DNA of 36,609 nt from Ruminococcus sp. GTDB lineage: Bacteria; Bacillota; Clostridia; Oscillospirales; Ruminococcaceae. The translations under genes were made by a program, and so were the position numbers. The stretch is from NCBI GenBank assembly GCA_030533265.1, contig JAUNJM010000008.1, positions 1 through 36,609 on the forward strand. Direction: 5' to 3'. Each line of letters begins with the position of its first letter. Within the stretch, counting starts at the first letter, position 1. Below are positions 1 to 7,024 of the stretch, one piece after another. Below the pieces are notes generated by a model that was not told where the DNA came from, made no database searches, and saw only the letters and a list, made by a program, of their open reading frames with translations.

Positions 1-2
1 TC

Positions 3-746
3 ATCTACAAAATGAATGACGATAATGATACCTCAAGACCGTATGTTAAAAACGGGTTTGAAATGCCGAATCTGAACATCTGCAAGCAGAATCTTGTGCC
101 GACAATGTACAACTGGTACGGCAAGAAGTGGGTGTCTATCGGTGACAGCAACACGTCAAGCAGAAAGTATCAGAAGTACGTTATTGACGCACTGGGACTT
201 AGGTGGTCGAACCATGCTGAGGGTGGCACTGATGCACCATACTGGGCTGATGACACACGTTTGCAGGCTATAATTGCCGAGAGTCCTGACGTAGTAACTA
301 TAATGCTTGGTACAAACAATCACGGCATATCGGGTATCGGTGAACTTCCACCGACAAGTGACAATATCACTACAGATTACGTTTGGGACAAGACAACGTT
401 CGTTGGTGCTATGATGCACATTATCAGCACCATTCAGACAGCGTTGCCTGACTGTGTGATTATGCTTATACCACCGATGTACGGCTCTCTGACAGGTGAC
501 GGCAAGCCACATGAATTCTATGAACAGGGAGTACATGAGCGTTATGACAAGCTCAAGGAAATTGCTCACCGTTACGGTTGCGAGTTTATTGAGGGGCATA
601 ATTTAATCAGTATGTACAACTGCCGTCAGTATTTTGACGATGTAAACGGCAGTCCACAGTGGACGCACTGGAACGACAAGCTTGGTCGCAAGCTTGCACG
701 CAAGATAATTGCCAAAATGTTAGAGAATGAGCCGATGGAGGGGTAA
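3..746 (+). CDS. Phage tail-associated SGNH/GDSL hydrolase (5' partial)
   Basis: The reading frame is open to the left edge, so this is the C-terminal part of a larger protein; the ATG at 12 is probably internal. Numbering from that ATG, GDS (Ser46) is the block I nucleophile, LGTNN near residue 100 is block III with its oxyanion Asn, and the WTHWND segment (His219) near the end fits block V. That is a complete SGNH esterase core of about 200 residues. Phage tail and receptor-binding proteins of Clostridia and Lactobacillales often end in such domains, which remove acyl groups from surface polysaccharide or teichoic acid. The next gene starts two bases after its stop and is tail-like, which supports a tail role. 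The substrate is unknown. Confidence 0.8.
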   Translation: MYKMNDDNDTSRPYVKNGFEMPNLNICKQNLVPTMYNWYGKKWVSIGDSNTSSRKYQKYVIDALGLRWSNHAEGGTDAPYWADDTRLQAIIAESPDVVTIMLGTNNHGISGIGELPPTSDNITTDYVWDKTTFVGAMMHIISTIQTALPDCVIMLIPPMYGSLTGDGKPHEFYEQGVHERYDKLKEIAHRYGCEFIEGHNLISMYNCRQYFDDVNGSPQWTHWNDKLGRKLARKIIAKMLENEPMEG

Positions 747-747
747 C

Positions 748-1620
748 ATGAAACTATACATATCAAAAACCACCTACAAGGCAGACCACTGTGGTTTGTT
801 AGGCTATGTCGGTGAAACAAATGCGAGGACAATCGAGGTCACACAGCCTGAGGTTGAGGGTGCTGACACATACCGTCTGCGATTCAAGTATGGTGACGAC
901 GTTGTTTATGATGTTCCTATCGTAGACGGTGTTGTAACCGTCACAGGGTCGCTACTGAGGGAGGTCGGTGAAATTGAATGTCAGTGGTTGGCGACAAAAT
1001 CGGACGGCGAAAACTATGATTTGGTCGCAAAATCTAATATTTTTAAGGTAAATATTGATAAATCTATCAGTGACGATATTGCACCGATACCGACATATGA
1101 GCAGGCAGTTGAGGTGCTTGATAGGATTTTGAACGCTGAGGGTACAAGCTATGATGACAGCGAATTACGACAGTTGATAATCAACAACGGAACCGAAATT
1201 AACCGTATTGAAAGCGAAATTCCAACAAAGACAAGCCAAATTGACAATGATAGTGGTTTTGTTTCAGATGCTAACTATGTGCATACAGATAACAATTATA
1301 CAACAGCCGAAAAAGAAAAGCTTGCAGGGCTGGAAAACTATGATGATACGTCAATCAGAGAGGCAGTCAATGAAAAAGCAACCATTCAGGACGTTGCAAC
1401 GTATGTCAACGAACATAAGGACGAGCTGAAAGGTGATACTGGTGAACGTGGTGAGCAAGGCATACAGGGTGAACGTGGTGCTGACGGTTACACACCAGTA
1501 AAGGGTGTTGACTACTGGACAGACAGCGACATAAACGAGATATACAGCTATGTTGACGGTCTTATCGGTGAAGCTAACGCCATTCTTGAAAACCGTCTGA
1601 ACGGGGGTGTTTCTGCATGA
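748..1620 (+). CDS. Phage tail/baseplate protein with collagen-like segment
   Basis: The ATG at 748 is preferred over an upstream in-frame ATG at 727 because GGAGGGG (737-743) sits just before it and the previous gene stops at 746. The first ~110 residues look like a beta-rich BppU-type domain. A helical stretch and a tail-fibre type segment (TSQIDNDSGF) follow, then a short Gly-X-Y collagen-like run near residues 228-246, and then a GYTPVKGVDYWT motif common in Firmicutes phage fibre proteins. The role is probably structural, in the baseplate or receptor-binding apparatus. It overlaps the next gene by ATGA coupling. The exact family is not certain. Confidence 0.7.
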   Translation: MKLYISKTTYKADHCGLLGYVGETNARTIEVTQPEVEGADTYRLRFKYGDDVVYDVPIVDGVVTVTGSLLREVGEIECQWLATKSDGENYDLVAKSNIFKVNIDKSISDDIAPIPTYEQAVEVLDRILNAEGTSYDDSELRQLIINNGTEINRIESEIPTKTSQIDNDSGFVSDANYVHTDNNYTTAEKEKLAGLENYDDTSIREAVNEKATIQDVATYVNEHKDELKGDTGERGEQGIQGERGADGYTPVKGVDYWTDSDINEIYSYVDGLIGEANAILENRLNGGVSA

Positions 1621-2291
1621 CGCTGACAGAAAATATTAACCGTGCAATAATTGATTTTGATAATATCAAAACAGCGATTGAAGACAAGGGTGTTACGGTC
1701 GGAGATGTGCCGACATCTGATTATGCCGAGAAAATCGGTGAGATACAGGCAGATTCAGACCCATACGAAATTTTAAATCAAATTTTAAACAAAACGTTAG
1801 AAAAATTACGACTAAATCACGTTCCTACAGCGTCATTGTCAATGCTGAAGCTTGGCAATAACTATGACCAAGGACACATAATTAAGTCAATAGAATTGCC
1901 TGACAATACGGATAACATAGGTGTTTGGCAATTTGCAAACCTAAAAAACCTGCAACAATTTGATGCAGGTTTTTCAGGTAAATTCGACAATGTCTGTTTG
2001 CACAGTTGTATTAATTTAAAATCGCTGATAATCCGAAATAATGATGTTTGTGCAACGTTGTACAACACTAGTTCTATAACATTTCATTCAACAGGAAAGA
2101 TTTATGTTGTTCCTGAATTGATTGAAAGCTACAAAGCAGCTACTAATTGGACTACGCATGCAAACAAGTTTAGAAATTTGTACATAGCAAAATCGGTTGA
2201 AGAAAAAAATCAGTTTTTGGTTGACGAAAATGTACCAAGCGAATCAATGATAGTGTGTGATGCTGATGAGTCATACACAGTTAAGGAGTAA
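1617..2291 (+). CDS. Phage tail fibre-like protein with leucine-rich-repeat-like region
   Basis: The start overlaps the previous stop (ATGA). The N-terminus (TLTENINRAIIDFDNIKTAI, then GVTVGDVPTSDYAEKIGEI) is the short adaptor seen in many Firmicutes prophage tail proteins. Residues ~65-165 contain spaced leucine-rich strands (IKSIELPD, LKNLQQFD, LKSLIIRN) followed by IYVVPELIESYKAATNW. That phrase is typical of the end of BspA-like LRR_5 domains, which suggests a surface-binding tip. The C-terminal 45 residues are unassigned. It lies between tail and lysis genes and is transcribed with them. The receptor is unknown. Confidence 0.6.
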   Translation: MTLTENINRAIIDFDNIKTAIEDKGVTVGDVPTSDYAEKIGEIQADSDPYEILNQILNKTLEKLRLNHVPTASLSMLKLGNNYDQGHIIKSIELPDNTDNIGVWQFANLKNLQQFDAGFSGKFDNVCLHSCINLKSLIIRNNDVCATLYNTSSITFHSTGKIYVVPELIESYKAATNWTTHANKFRNLYIAKSVEEKNQFLVDENVPSESMIVCDADESYTVKE

Positions 2292-2295
2292 TGAA

Positions 2296-2520
2296 ATGAT
2301 AGTTACAAGAATAATTGAATCGGACGGAAACAAGTTATGCGAAACTATTTCGACAACAGGAATGAATCTGCGACAGATAGAAACAGGGATTGTTTATGGA
2401 AATTCTGTAATTGACACCATAGCCAGGTATGACGGAGCATATAATCCGTTGAGCAGATACACATATGAGGAGACAGATATTAAGGTTGATGAAAGCGAGG
2501 TAAATAAAAATGAGAACTAA
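2296..2520 (+). CDS. Small phage protein of unknown function (74 aa)
   Basis: The start at 2296 is chosen because AAGGAG (2283-2288) lies eight bases upstream; the longer reading frame from 2257 would overlap the previous gene without a ribosome site. The product is a short acidic protein with no membrane segment and no motif I recognise. Small proteins in this position, between tail fibre and holin, are common in Firmicutes siphophages and often have an XkdX-like or assembly role, but nothing here allows a specific assignment. Its 3' end overlaps the start of the holin-like gene. Confidence 0.55.
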   Translation: MIVTRIIESDGNKLCETISTTGMNLRQIETGIVYGNSVIDTIARYDGAYNPLSRYTYEETDIKVDESEVNKNEN

Positions 2521-2689
2521 AATTGCAAAACTAATCGATGTAAAATCTATTGTAACAATCCTGCTGACCACTATTTTTTGTGTTTTGGCAGTCAAAGGAC
2601 GATTATCGTCAGATCAGTTTTTAACCGTATTTACAGTTGTGATATCGTTTTATTTTGGAACACAATATCAGAAAAACAAGGAGGAATAA
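2510..2689 (+). CDS. Holin-like small membrane protein (59 aa)
   Basis: This short ORF starts at ATG 2510, inside the end of the previous gene, with GAGG at 2497-2500 as ribosome site. It ends at TAA 2687-2689, three bases before the endolysin start. The 59-residue product has a basic N-terminus, a hydrophobic segment around residues 13-28 (SIVTILLTTIFCVLAV), a polar turn with RLSSDQ, a second hydrophobic segment around 38-50 and a charged tail (KNKEE). Two short membrane spans immediately before a CHAP endolysin fit a holin, which would form the pore releasing or activating the lysin. The holin role rests on topology and position only. Confidence 0.6.
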   Translation: MRTKIAKLIDVKSIVTILLTTIFCVLAVKGRLSSDQFLTVFTVVISFYFGTQYQKNKEE

Positions 2690-2692
2690 ATT

Positions 2693-3385
2693 ATGAAATT
2701 TGATAACTGGATTAATTCAAGAAAAGGAAAAAAGATCGACTATGATGGGCATTACGGAGTGCAGTGCTGTGATTTAGCAAATGACTACTTCACAAATGTT
2801 CACGGAATCCCGTCATCAGCACTGTTTTGTTTTGCAAATGCAATAAATTATTTTACCGACTTTAAAAATTACAGCACTGTTTTGCAAAAGAAATTCAAGG
2901 CAGTTAAGAACACACCGTCTTATGTTCCTAAAAAGGGTGTTGTAGCGATATTCAAAGGTCATGGGAATGGCATTGGTCATATAAGCGTATGTACGGGAGA
3001 AGGCAATACGAGTTACTTCTATAGCTACGATCAGAACTGGACAGGACAGCATGATGCTTGTACAAAGGTTAAGCATGATTATTCTGATATAGCCGGATTC
3101 CTTGAACCGATCGATCGCAGTAATATTGACGTTAAGCTTGTCATGGATACTTCAGGGGCTAAGTACGGAGATAAGAGTCTGGGTATCTTATCTTTTAAAA
3201 TGTTGCTTTTACTTGCATATGACTTGAAACTTACCAAGTACAAAGTCGCTAAAGACAATGGTTTTGGCACAGGCACGAAGAACGCTGTCAACGAACTGCT
3301 TGGCAAGTGGGGATATCAGCCAAACGGCATTGCAGGTTCAAACTTTATTAAGAGATTACATACCGAAATTGCAAAGAAAAAATGA
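2693..3385 (+). CDS. Phage endolysin, CHAP domain with C-terminal repeat/binding region
   Basis: Peptidoglycan hydrolase for host lysis. The N-terminal ~140 residues form a CHAP (NlpC/P60-like) domain: the GVQCCDL motif holds the catalytic Cys (Cys25) and GIGHISV the catalytic His (His96). CHAP enzymes act as D-alanyl-glycyl endopeptidases or N-acetylmuramoyl-L-alanine amidases; which one cannot be told here. Residues ~155-230 (LGILSFKMLLLLAYDLKL, GFGTGTKNAVNELLGKWGY) resemble a peptidoglycan-binding helical domain. There is no signal peptide, consistent with holin-dependent release. AAGGAGG lies at 2678-2684. The preceding holin-like gene completes a lysis cassette. Confidence 0.85.
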   Translation: MKFDNWINSRKGKKIDYDGHYGVQCCDLANDYFTNVHGIPSSALFCFANAINYFTDFKNYSTVLQKKFKAVKNTPSYVPKKGVVAIFKGHGNGIGHISVCTGEGNTSYFYSYDQNWTGQHDACTKVKHDYSDIAGFLEPIDRSNIDVKLVMDTSGAKYGDKSLGILSFKMLLLLAYDLKLTKYKVAKDNGFGTGTKNAVNELLGKWGYQPNGIAGSNFIKRLHTEIAKKK

Positions 3386-3403
3386 CAACACTAACAACAA
3401 AAA

Positions 3404-3427
3404 CAGGGGGGCTTAAAAGCCCTCCTG
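3404..3427 (+). terminator. Hairpin after endolysin, possible weak terminator
   Basis: An inverted repeat pairs CAGGGGGGCTT with AAGCCCTCCTG around a short loop, with a single G-U pair. No T-tract follows, so it may be a weak or processed terminator, or an mRNA structure separating the lysis genes from the methyltransferase. Confidence 0.45.
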
Positions 3428-3449
3428 TGAATTAAAAGGAGATGTACAC

Positions 3450-4187
3450 ATGAAAAGTCCTATTCCTTGGATTGGTGGCAAAAGCCAACTGAAAAAACAA
3501 ATAGTTAAATCATTTCCCGAAGACAAAAGCTATAACAGATTTATTGATGTTTTCGGTGGTGGAGGATCTATTTTGTTTGCAAAAGAAAAACACGCAAACA
3601 TTGAAGTATATAATGATGCGAATAGTAATTTAGTGAATTTTTTCAGATGCTTAAAATACCATCGTGAAGAACTTCAGAAAGAAGTACGATACTATTTAAA
3701 TAGTCGTGAGATATTTTTTGATTGTAAAAACAAAATTGATATAGATGGATTTACTGACATACAGCGTGCTGCAATGTTTTTTGTTGTTGTAAAAACAGGC
3801 TTCGGAGCAAGTACACGCACCTTTGGCTGCAATAAGAAAAGACTAAATACTGATACTTTTGAAGATATTGAAAAACGCTTGGATGGTGTAGTTATTGAAA
3901 ACAAAGACTTTGAAAATCTTATAAAGGTGTACGATAGAGAAAATGCGTTATTCTATTGTGATCCTCCGTATCACAAGACAGAACGTCATTACACTGTAAA
4001 ATTCACCGATGAAGATCACCTAAGATTATGTAATGCTCTCCACAGTGTCAAAGGCAAATTTGTACTATCATATAATGATGATGACTACGTCAGAGACCTA
4101 TACAAAGACTGTAATATTATCGCTGTAGAAAGAAGTAATAGTTTGTCTCAGGGAATCTTCAAAGAGCTGATCATCAAGAATTTTTAG
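3450..4187 (+). CDS. D12-class (Dam-type) adenine-specific DNA methyltransferase
   Basis: Transfers a methyl group from S-adenosylmethionine to N6 of adenine. The N-terminal PWIGGKSQL (6-14) and FIDVFGGGGS (31-40) are the SAM-binding motifs of the D12/Dam class, and DPPY (171-174) is the catalytic motif IV. The length of 245 residues is normal for a phage Dam-like enzyme. There is no restriction endonuclease gene beside it, so it is probably an orphan phage methylase that protects phage DNA or modifies the host genome. It has its own ribosome site (AAAAGGAGA, about 3434-3442). The recognition sequence cannot be read from the protein; GATC is the common case in the family but is not shown here. 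Confidence 0.88.
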   Translation: MKSPIPWIGGKSQLKKQIVKSFPEDKSYNRFIDVFGGGGSILFAKEKHANIEVYNDANSNLVNFFRCLKYHREELQKEVRYYLNSREIFFDCKNKIDIDGFTDIQRAAMFFVVVKTGFGASTRTFGCNKKRLNTDTFEDIEKRLDGVVIENKDFENLIKVYDRENALFYCDPPYHKTERHYTVKFTDEDHLRLCNALHSVKGKFVLSYNDDDYVRDLYKDCNIIAVERSNSLSQGIFKELIIKNF

Positions 4188-4204
4188 TATTTTTTTTAGA
4201 AGAC

Positions 4205-4232
4205 AAATAACAAAATACGTTATTTATTTTGT
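4205..4232. promoter_or_regulatory. Candidate operator: nested inverted repeats upstream of Cro-like gene
   Basis: ACAAAATA (4210-4217) and TATTTTGT (4225-4232) form a perfect 8-bp inverted repeat with a 7-bp spacer. A second pair, AAATAAC (4205-4211) and GTTATTT (4219-4225), overlaps it. The site lies 23 bp before the start of a Cro/C1-type regulator and is the obvious candidate for autoregulation. Binding is inferred. Confidence 0.45.
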
Positions 4233-4254
4233 AAAAAGAACACTGGAGGTTATT

Positions 4255-4452
4255 ATGATTAAAACTAATTTAAGGCAATTATTGAGAGACAGAAACATGA
4301 ATCAAGCAGAGCTTTCAAAGATTACACAAATTCGTCCGTCCACCATATCTGACTTATGCAATAATGTGTCCGAGAGAATTAAATTTTCACATTTAGAATC
4401 CATTTGTAAAGCATTAAAATGCAATATTTCAGATGTTTTAAAACTATTTTAG
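4255..4452 (+). CDS. Cro/C1-type helix-turn-helix regulator (65 aa)
   Basis: A single-domain DNA-binding protein. The helix-turn-helix is readable as MNQAELSKITQIRPSTISDL (about residues 15-34), followed by a FSHLESICKALKCNISDVLKL segment typical of the XRE/HTH_26 family. At 65 residues it is only the DNA-binding domain, as in phage Cro proteins and small Firmicutes XRE regulators. GGAGG lies 5 bases before the ATG. It is the last gene before the prophage boundary, just downstream of inverted repeats that may be its operator. It may control phage genes or the adjacent methylase; the target is unknown. Confidence 0.85.
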   Translation: MIKTNLRQLLRDRNMNQAELSKITQIRPSTISDLCNNVSERIKFSHLESICKALKCNISDVLKLF

Positions 4453-4483
4453 TAGCATTAAAATTTGATTATGTATAAAAAAG

Positions 4484-4528
4484 AGCAGTGATTTACTCCT
4501 TTTAAGGAAGTATTTCACTGCTTTTTTG
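4484..4528 (+). terminator. Rho-independent terminator at prophage right end
   Basis: GCAGTGA (from 4485) pairs with TCACTGC (4515-4521) within a longer imperfect stem, followed by TTTTTT. It would block transcription from the Cro-like gene into the hflX remnant. Confidence 0.75.
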
Positions 4529-4563
4529 CATTTTGCGTGTCAATTTTTCGCATTTTGCGTGTC
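4528..4563 (+). repeat. 14-bp direct repeat at the prophage/hflX junction
   Basis: GCATTTTGCGTGTC occurs at 4528-4541 and again at 4550-4563, with a 22-bp period. The second copy lies right where hflX homology begins. Such repeats next to an attachment site could be integrase arm-binding sites or remnants of the recombination core. The role is inferred. Confidence 0.55.
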
Positions 4564-5313
4564 CGGCAACAAACACGTATTGCTACGCTTAATCAGGAGC
4601 TTAAAGAAATTGAAAAACGACGTGAGCATCAGCGTGCAAGACGAAAAAAGGACGGGATTCTGATTTGTGCGATAGTTGGGTACACGAATGTCGGAAAGTC
4701 AACCTTGCTAAACACATTGACAGAGGCCGGAGTTCTTGCTGAAAACAAGCTTTTTGCCACTCTTGAAACTACATCAAGATCCATTGAGTTGCCCGACGGA
4801 AGAAGCGTTATGCTTGTTGACACTGTTGGACTTATACGCAGGTTGCCTCATCATCTTGTAGAGGCTTTCAAGTCAACTCTTGAGGAGGCTGCTAATGCTG
4901 ATGTGATTCTGCATATTTGTGATGCATCATCAGATAACTGTGAGGAACAGGCAAAGGTAACGCTTGAACTGCTTTCTGAGTTGGGGTGTGAGGGTATACC
5001 GGTTGTGACGGCTTTCAACAAGTGTGATAAAGTGCCTTTTTCGGATAACATAATTTCCGGAGAAAACATAGTAAAAATCTCTGCTATAGAGGGCACAGGT
5101 ATTGATGAGCTTTTGCTTGCGATTCAGACTGCTTTGCCACAATCGGCAATCAGGACGAAACTTCTTTTGCCATTTAACAAGGCAGGGCTACTCAATACTA
5201 TAAGGATAGACGGTAAGGTGTTTTCTGAAGAATACACTGCTGAGGGAATACTTGTTGATGCACTTGTGGACGTCAAAATTTTCTCAAGAGTTGAGGAATA
5301 CAAGATTCAGTAA
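4537..5313 (+). pseudogene. hflX: 3' fragment of hflX, ribosome-associated GTPase interrupted by prophage
   Basis: HflX is a GTPase that splits or rescues ribosomes under stress. Present here are the end of the inter-domain helix (IATLNQELKEIEKRREHQ, residues 15-32), the full G domain with G1 GYTNVGKS (48-55), G3 DTVG, G4 NKCD, the G5-like ISAIEG, and the C-terminal subdomain. Bacterial HflX is usually about 420 residues, so roughly the first 170, the N-terminal domain and the GPGETQLE glycine-rich segment, are missing. Homology starts near 4565-4575. The preceding in-frame codons from a GTG at 4537 do not fit HflX and lack a ribosome site, and a terminator sits just upstream. The missing 5' part is expected at the prophage's other end. 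Confidence 0.85.
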
Positions 5314-5316
5314 TAT

Positions 5317-5347
5317 AAAAAGCTCGTTTTTATTAACGAGCTTTTTT
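5317..5347 (+). terminator. Rho-independent terminator after hflX
   Basis: AAAAGCTCGTT pairs with AACGAGCTTTT, with a TTTTTT tract on the plus strand, 3 bases after the hflX stop. Confidence 0.85.
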
Positions 5348-5363
5348 GTTGTTGTAAAACGAA

Positions 5364-5400
5364 AATCGCTTATCTACGTATAAAACATAAATAAGCGATT
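5364..5400 (-). terminator. Terminator of the tRNA-Ser transcription unit
   Basis: AATCGCTTAT and ATAAGCGATT form a perfect 10-bp stem with a 17-base loop. On the minus strand a T-rich stretch (TTTCGTTTT) follows, 3' of the tRNA genes. Confidence 0.6.
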
Positions 5401-5406
5401 AGTTTA

Positions 5407-5496
5407 TGGCGCGGATTGAGAGATTTGAACTCTCGCGCCCCTTTCGAGACCTACTCCCTTAGCAGGGGAGCCCCTTCACCACTTGGGTAAATCCGC
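5407..5496 (-). tRNA. tRNA-Ser (anticodon GCT)
   Basis: On the minus strand the acceptor stem pairs GCGGATT with AATCCGC. The anticodon stem CTCCC/GGGAG encloses the loop CTGCTAA, giving anticodon GCT. A long class II variable arm and a GTTCAAATC T-loop are present. CCA is encoded (discriminator G, then CCA). The length of about 90 nt is normal for tRNA-Ser. Confidence 0.95.
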
Positions 5497-5531
5497 AAAA
5501 GGTATTCATATAAAAAAATAACTCAGAACAG

Positions 5532-5550
5532 GGTGCATATCAGATGCACC
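5532..5550. other. Hairpin between the two tRNA genes
   Basis: GGTGCAT (5532-5538) and ATGCACC (5544-5550) form a 7-bp stem with a 5-base loop. It lies in the spacer of the tRNA transcript and may be a processing signal. No T-tract follows directly. Confidence 0.35.
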
Positions 5551-5565
5551 ACTTGAACTGAAACT

Positions 5566-5654
5566 TGGCGGACAGGGTGGGATTCGAACCCACGGTACGT
5601 TGCCGTATCACTGGTTTTCAAGACCAGCTCCTTAAACCACTCGGACACCTGTCC
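5566..5654 (-). tRNA. tRNA-Ser (anticodon TGA)
   Basis: On the minus strand the acceptor stem pairs GGACAGG with CCTGTCC. The anticodon stem CTGGT/ACCAG encloses CTTGAAA, giving anticodon TGA. A long variable arm is present and the T-loop is GTTCGAATC. CCA is encoded after discriminator G. It is first in a two-tRNA unit with tRNA-Ser(GCT). Confidence 0.96.
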
Positions 5655-5684
5655 ACAAATTATCATAAGATTTACGACTTAATT

Positions 5685-5713
5685 ATTTTATCACACCTTT
5701 TTTATTTTGTCAA
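5685..5713 (-). promoter_or_regulatory. Promoter of the tRNA-Ser unit
   Basis: On the minus strand, TTGACA (5713-5708), a 17-base spacer and TAAAAT (5690-5685), about 30 bp before the first tRNA. Five of six -10 bases and all -35 bases match the sigma-A consensus. Confidence 0.7.
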
Positions 5714-5775
5714 GTACTTTTTTCAAAAAAATATAATTTTATTTTCTATATCAAATATCATAGCATTTGTCTGTG

Positions 5776-5804
5776 TTGACAAAAATATTCTCGCATGATA
5801 TTAT
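5776..5804 (+). promoter_or_regulatory. Promoter of the acyltransferase gene
   Basis: TTGACA (5776-5781), a 17-base spacer and TATTAT (5799-5804), with a TGN extended -10 element (5796-5798). It lies 33 bp before the start codon. Confidence 0.65.
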
Positions 5805-5836
5805 TATAATGATATTATACAGAATTGGAGTTTTTT

Positions 5837-6961
5837 ATGGTGTCTAAAAAACAAGTCGGCAGAAAAAATGGTAAAATAGAGTTTCTTAGATTTTTCTTTT
5901 GTATTGCTGTTTTGTTGTTCCATGCTCAGAAATATATCGTAGGAAGCGTTTCGTTTAAGGATGGAATTCATCTTTCTATGTTTCCACATGGTGCAATGGG
6001 TGTTGAGTTTTTCTTTTTGCTGTCGGGATTCCTGATGGCTAAATCAGTGTATAAAATCAAGTCGGCTACTGCCTTAAATGGGTACGAGTATAACGAAAAA
6101 ACACTTTCTCAGAACAGTCTTACGTTTTTGAAAAGAAAATATCTTTCTGTTTTTCCACAGCACTGTGTAGCGTTCGTTTTTGCGTTTATAGCTCTTGCTC
6201 TTAAGGATAATTTTACACTGAAACAAGGCATTTTAAAGCTTGTTGACAGTATTCCGAACTTTTTTCTTGTTCAGATGACAGGTGTTAATTTTTCTAATCC
6301 AAATCATCTGGAATGGTATATTTCTTGTATGCTCATCGCTATGGCTATAATTTATCCGTTATGCAGTAAGTTTTATTACAGCTTTACACGCTATGTTGCA
6401 CCTTTGCTTGCAATGATGACACTTGGTTATATGATATATACAACGAAGTCCTTGACGGGAGTGAGTGTCTGGATGGGACTGTCCTATAAATCCATGTTAC
6501 GGGCTATTGCTGAGGTCGCACTCGGTACAACTGCATTTGAGTTTTCACGATACCTGAGTTCTAAACAGTATAACAGTTCAAGAAGATTGCTATTTACAGC
6601 TTTTGAGATTTTCTGTTTTGTGGCAACAGCTGTTTATCTTGTAACAACAATGCCATTAAAGTATGAAATTTATATGATTGTACTGTTGTTTATGCTGGTG
6701 TCAATAGCTTTTTCAGGAGTTTCTTATGGAAACGGCATTTTTGACAATAAATTTGTATACTTTCTGGGGAGCCTTTCACTACCGATATATTTAGGTCAGC
6801 TTACTGCTATATATACAATACAAGCTTATATGACAAAGTACAGTATCAAAATACAGTTGGTGTCGGTAGTAGCTATGACATTCTTGGTGGCATTTATAAT
6901 TATGTTTGTCGGCAATAAATTGTCAAATCTTTTGGTTAAAAAACATTCAGTTTCTTTGTAA
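5837..6961 (+). CDS. Acyltransferase 3 family membrane protein (OafA-like)
   Basis: An integral membrane O-acyltransferase of the acyltransferase_3 family, which adds acetyl or similar groups to cell-surface polysaccharide. The N-terminus (IEFLRFFFCIAVLLFHAQ) carries the family's conserved first span with the catalytic-type His; MGVEFFFLLSGFLMAKS is the second conserved motif. About ten membrane segments span the 374 residues, the usual length. ATG 5837 is chosen because TTGGAG (5825-5830) lies six bases before it; a TTG at 5825 would bury that site. A remnant of a second acyltransferase follows, and then phosphopolyol transferase genes, so the target is probably an envelope polymer. The acyl donor and acceptor are unknown. 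Confidence 0.85.
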   Translation: MVSKKQVGRKNGKIEFLRFFFCIAVLLFHAQKYIVGSVSFKDGIHLSMFPHGAMGVEFFFLLSGFLMAKSVYKIKSATALNGYEYNEKTLSQNSLTFLKRKYLSVFPQHCVAFVFAFIALALKDNFTLKQGILKLVDSIPNFFLVQMTGVNFSNPNHLEWYISCMLIAMAIIYPLCSKFYYSFTRYVAPLLAMMTLGYMIYTTKSLTGVSVWMGLSYKSMLRAIAEVALGTTAFEFSRYLSSKQYNSSRRLLFTAFEIFCFVATAVYLVTTMPLKYEIYMIVLLFMLVSIAFSGVSYGNGIFDNKFVYFLGSLSLPIYLGQLTAIYTIQAYMTKYSIKIQLVSVVAMTFLVAFIIMFVGNKLSNLLVKKHSVSL

Positions 6962-7024
6962 TGGTTGAAATTTATAGTTTTATGCGTTATTCTAATTTTA
7001 TTGACACGTAAAGGAAATATTAAT

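Noticed and set aside
156..599. 147-residue minus-strand frame
   Set aside because: Antisense to the SGNH tail protein; composition and lack of signals mark it as a shadow frame.
1430..1500. Collagen-like Gly-X-Y run as a separate repeat element
   Set aside because: Only about six triplets, within a phage fibre protein; normal for that class and not a DNA repeat.
4537..5313. Reading the 258-residue frame as a complete small GTPase
   Set aside because: HflX homology starts mid-protein, the start codon is a GTG without ribosome site, and a terminator lies just upstream. A truncated hflX explains it better.
5407..5654. tRNA-Ser genes as the prophage attachment site
   Set aside because: Phage genes stop inside hflX, about 850 bp before the tRNAs, and both tRNA genes are intact with no duplicated 3' end nearby.
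5565..5798. 77-residue plus-strand ORF starting MADRVGFEPT
   Set aside because: Its first part is the antisense of tRNA-Ser(TGA); this peptide is a well-known false ORF over serine tRNA genes.
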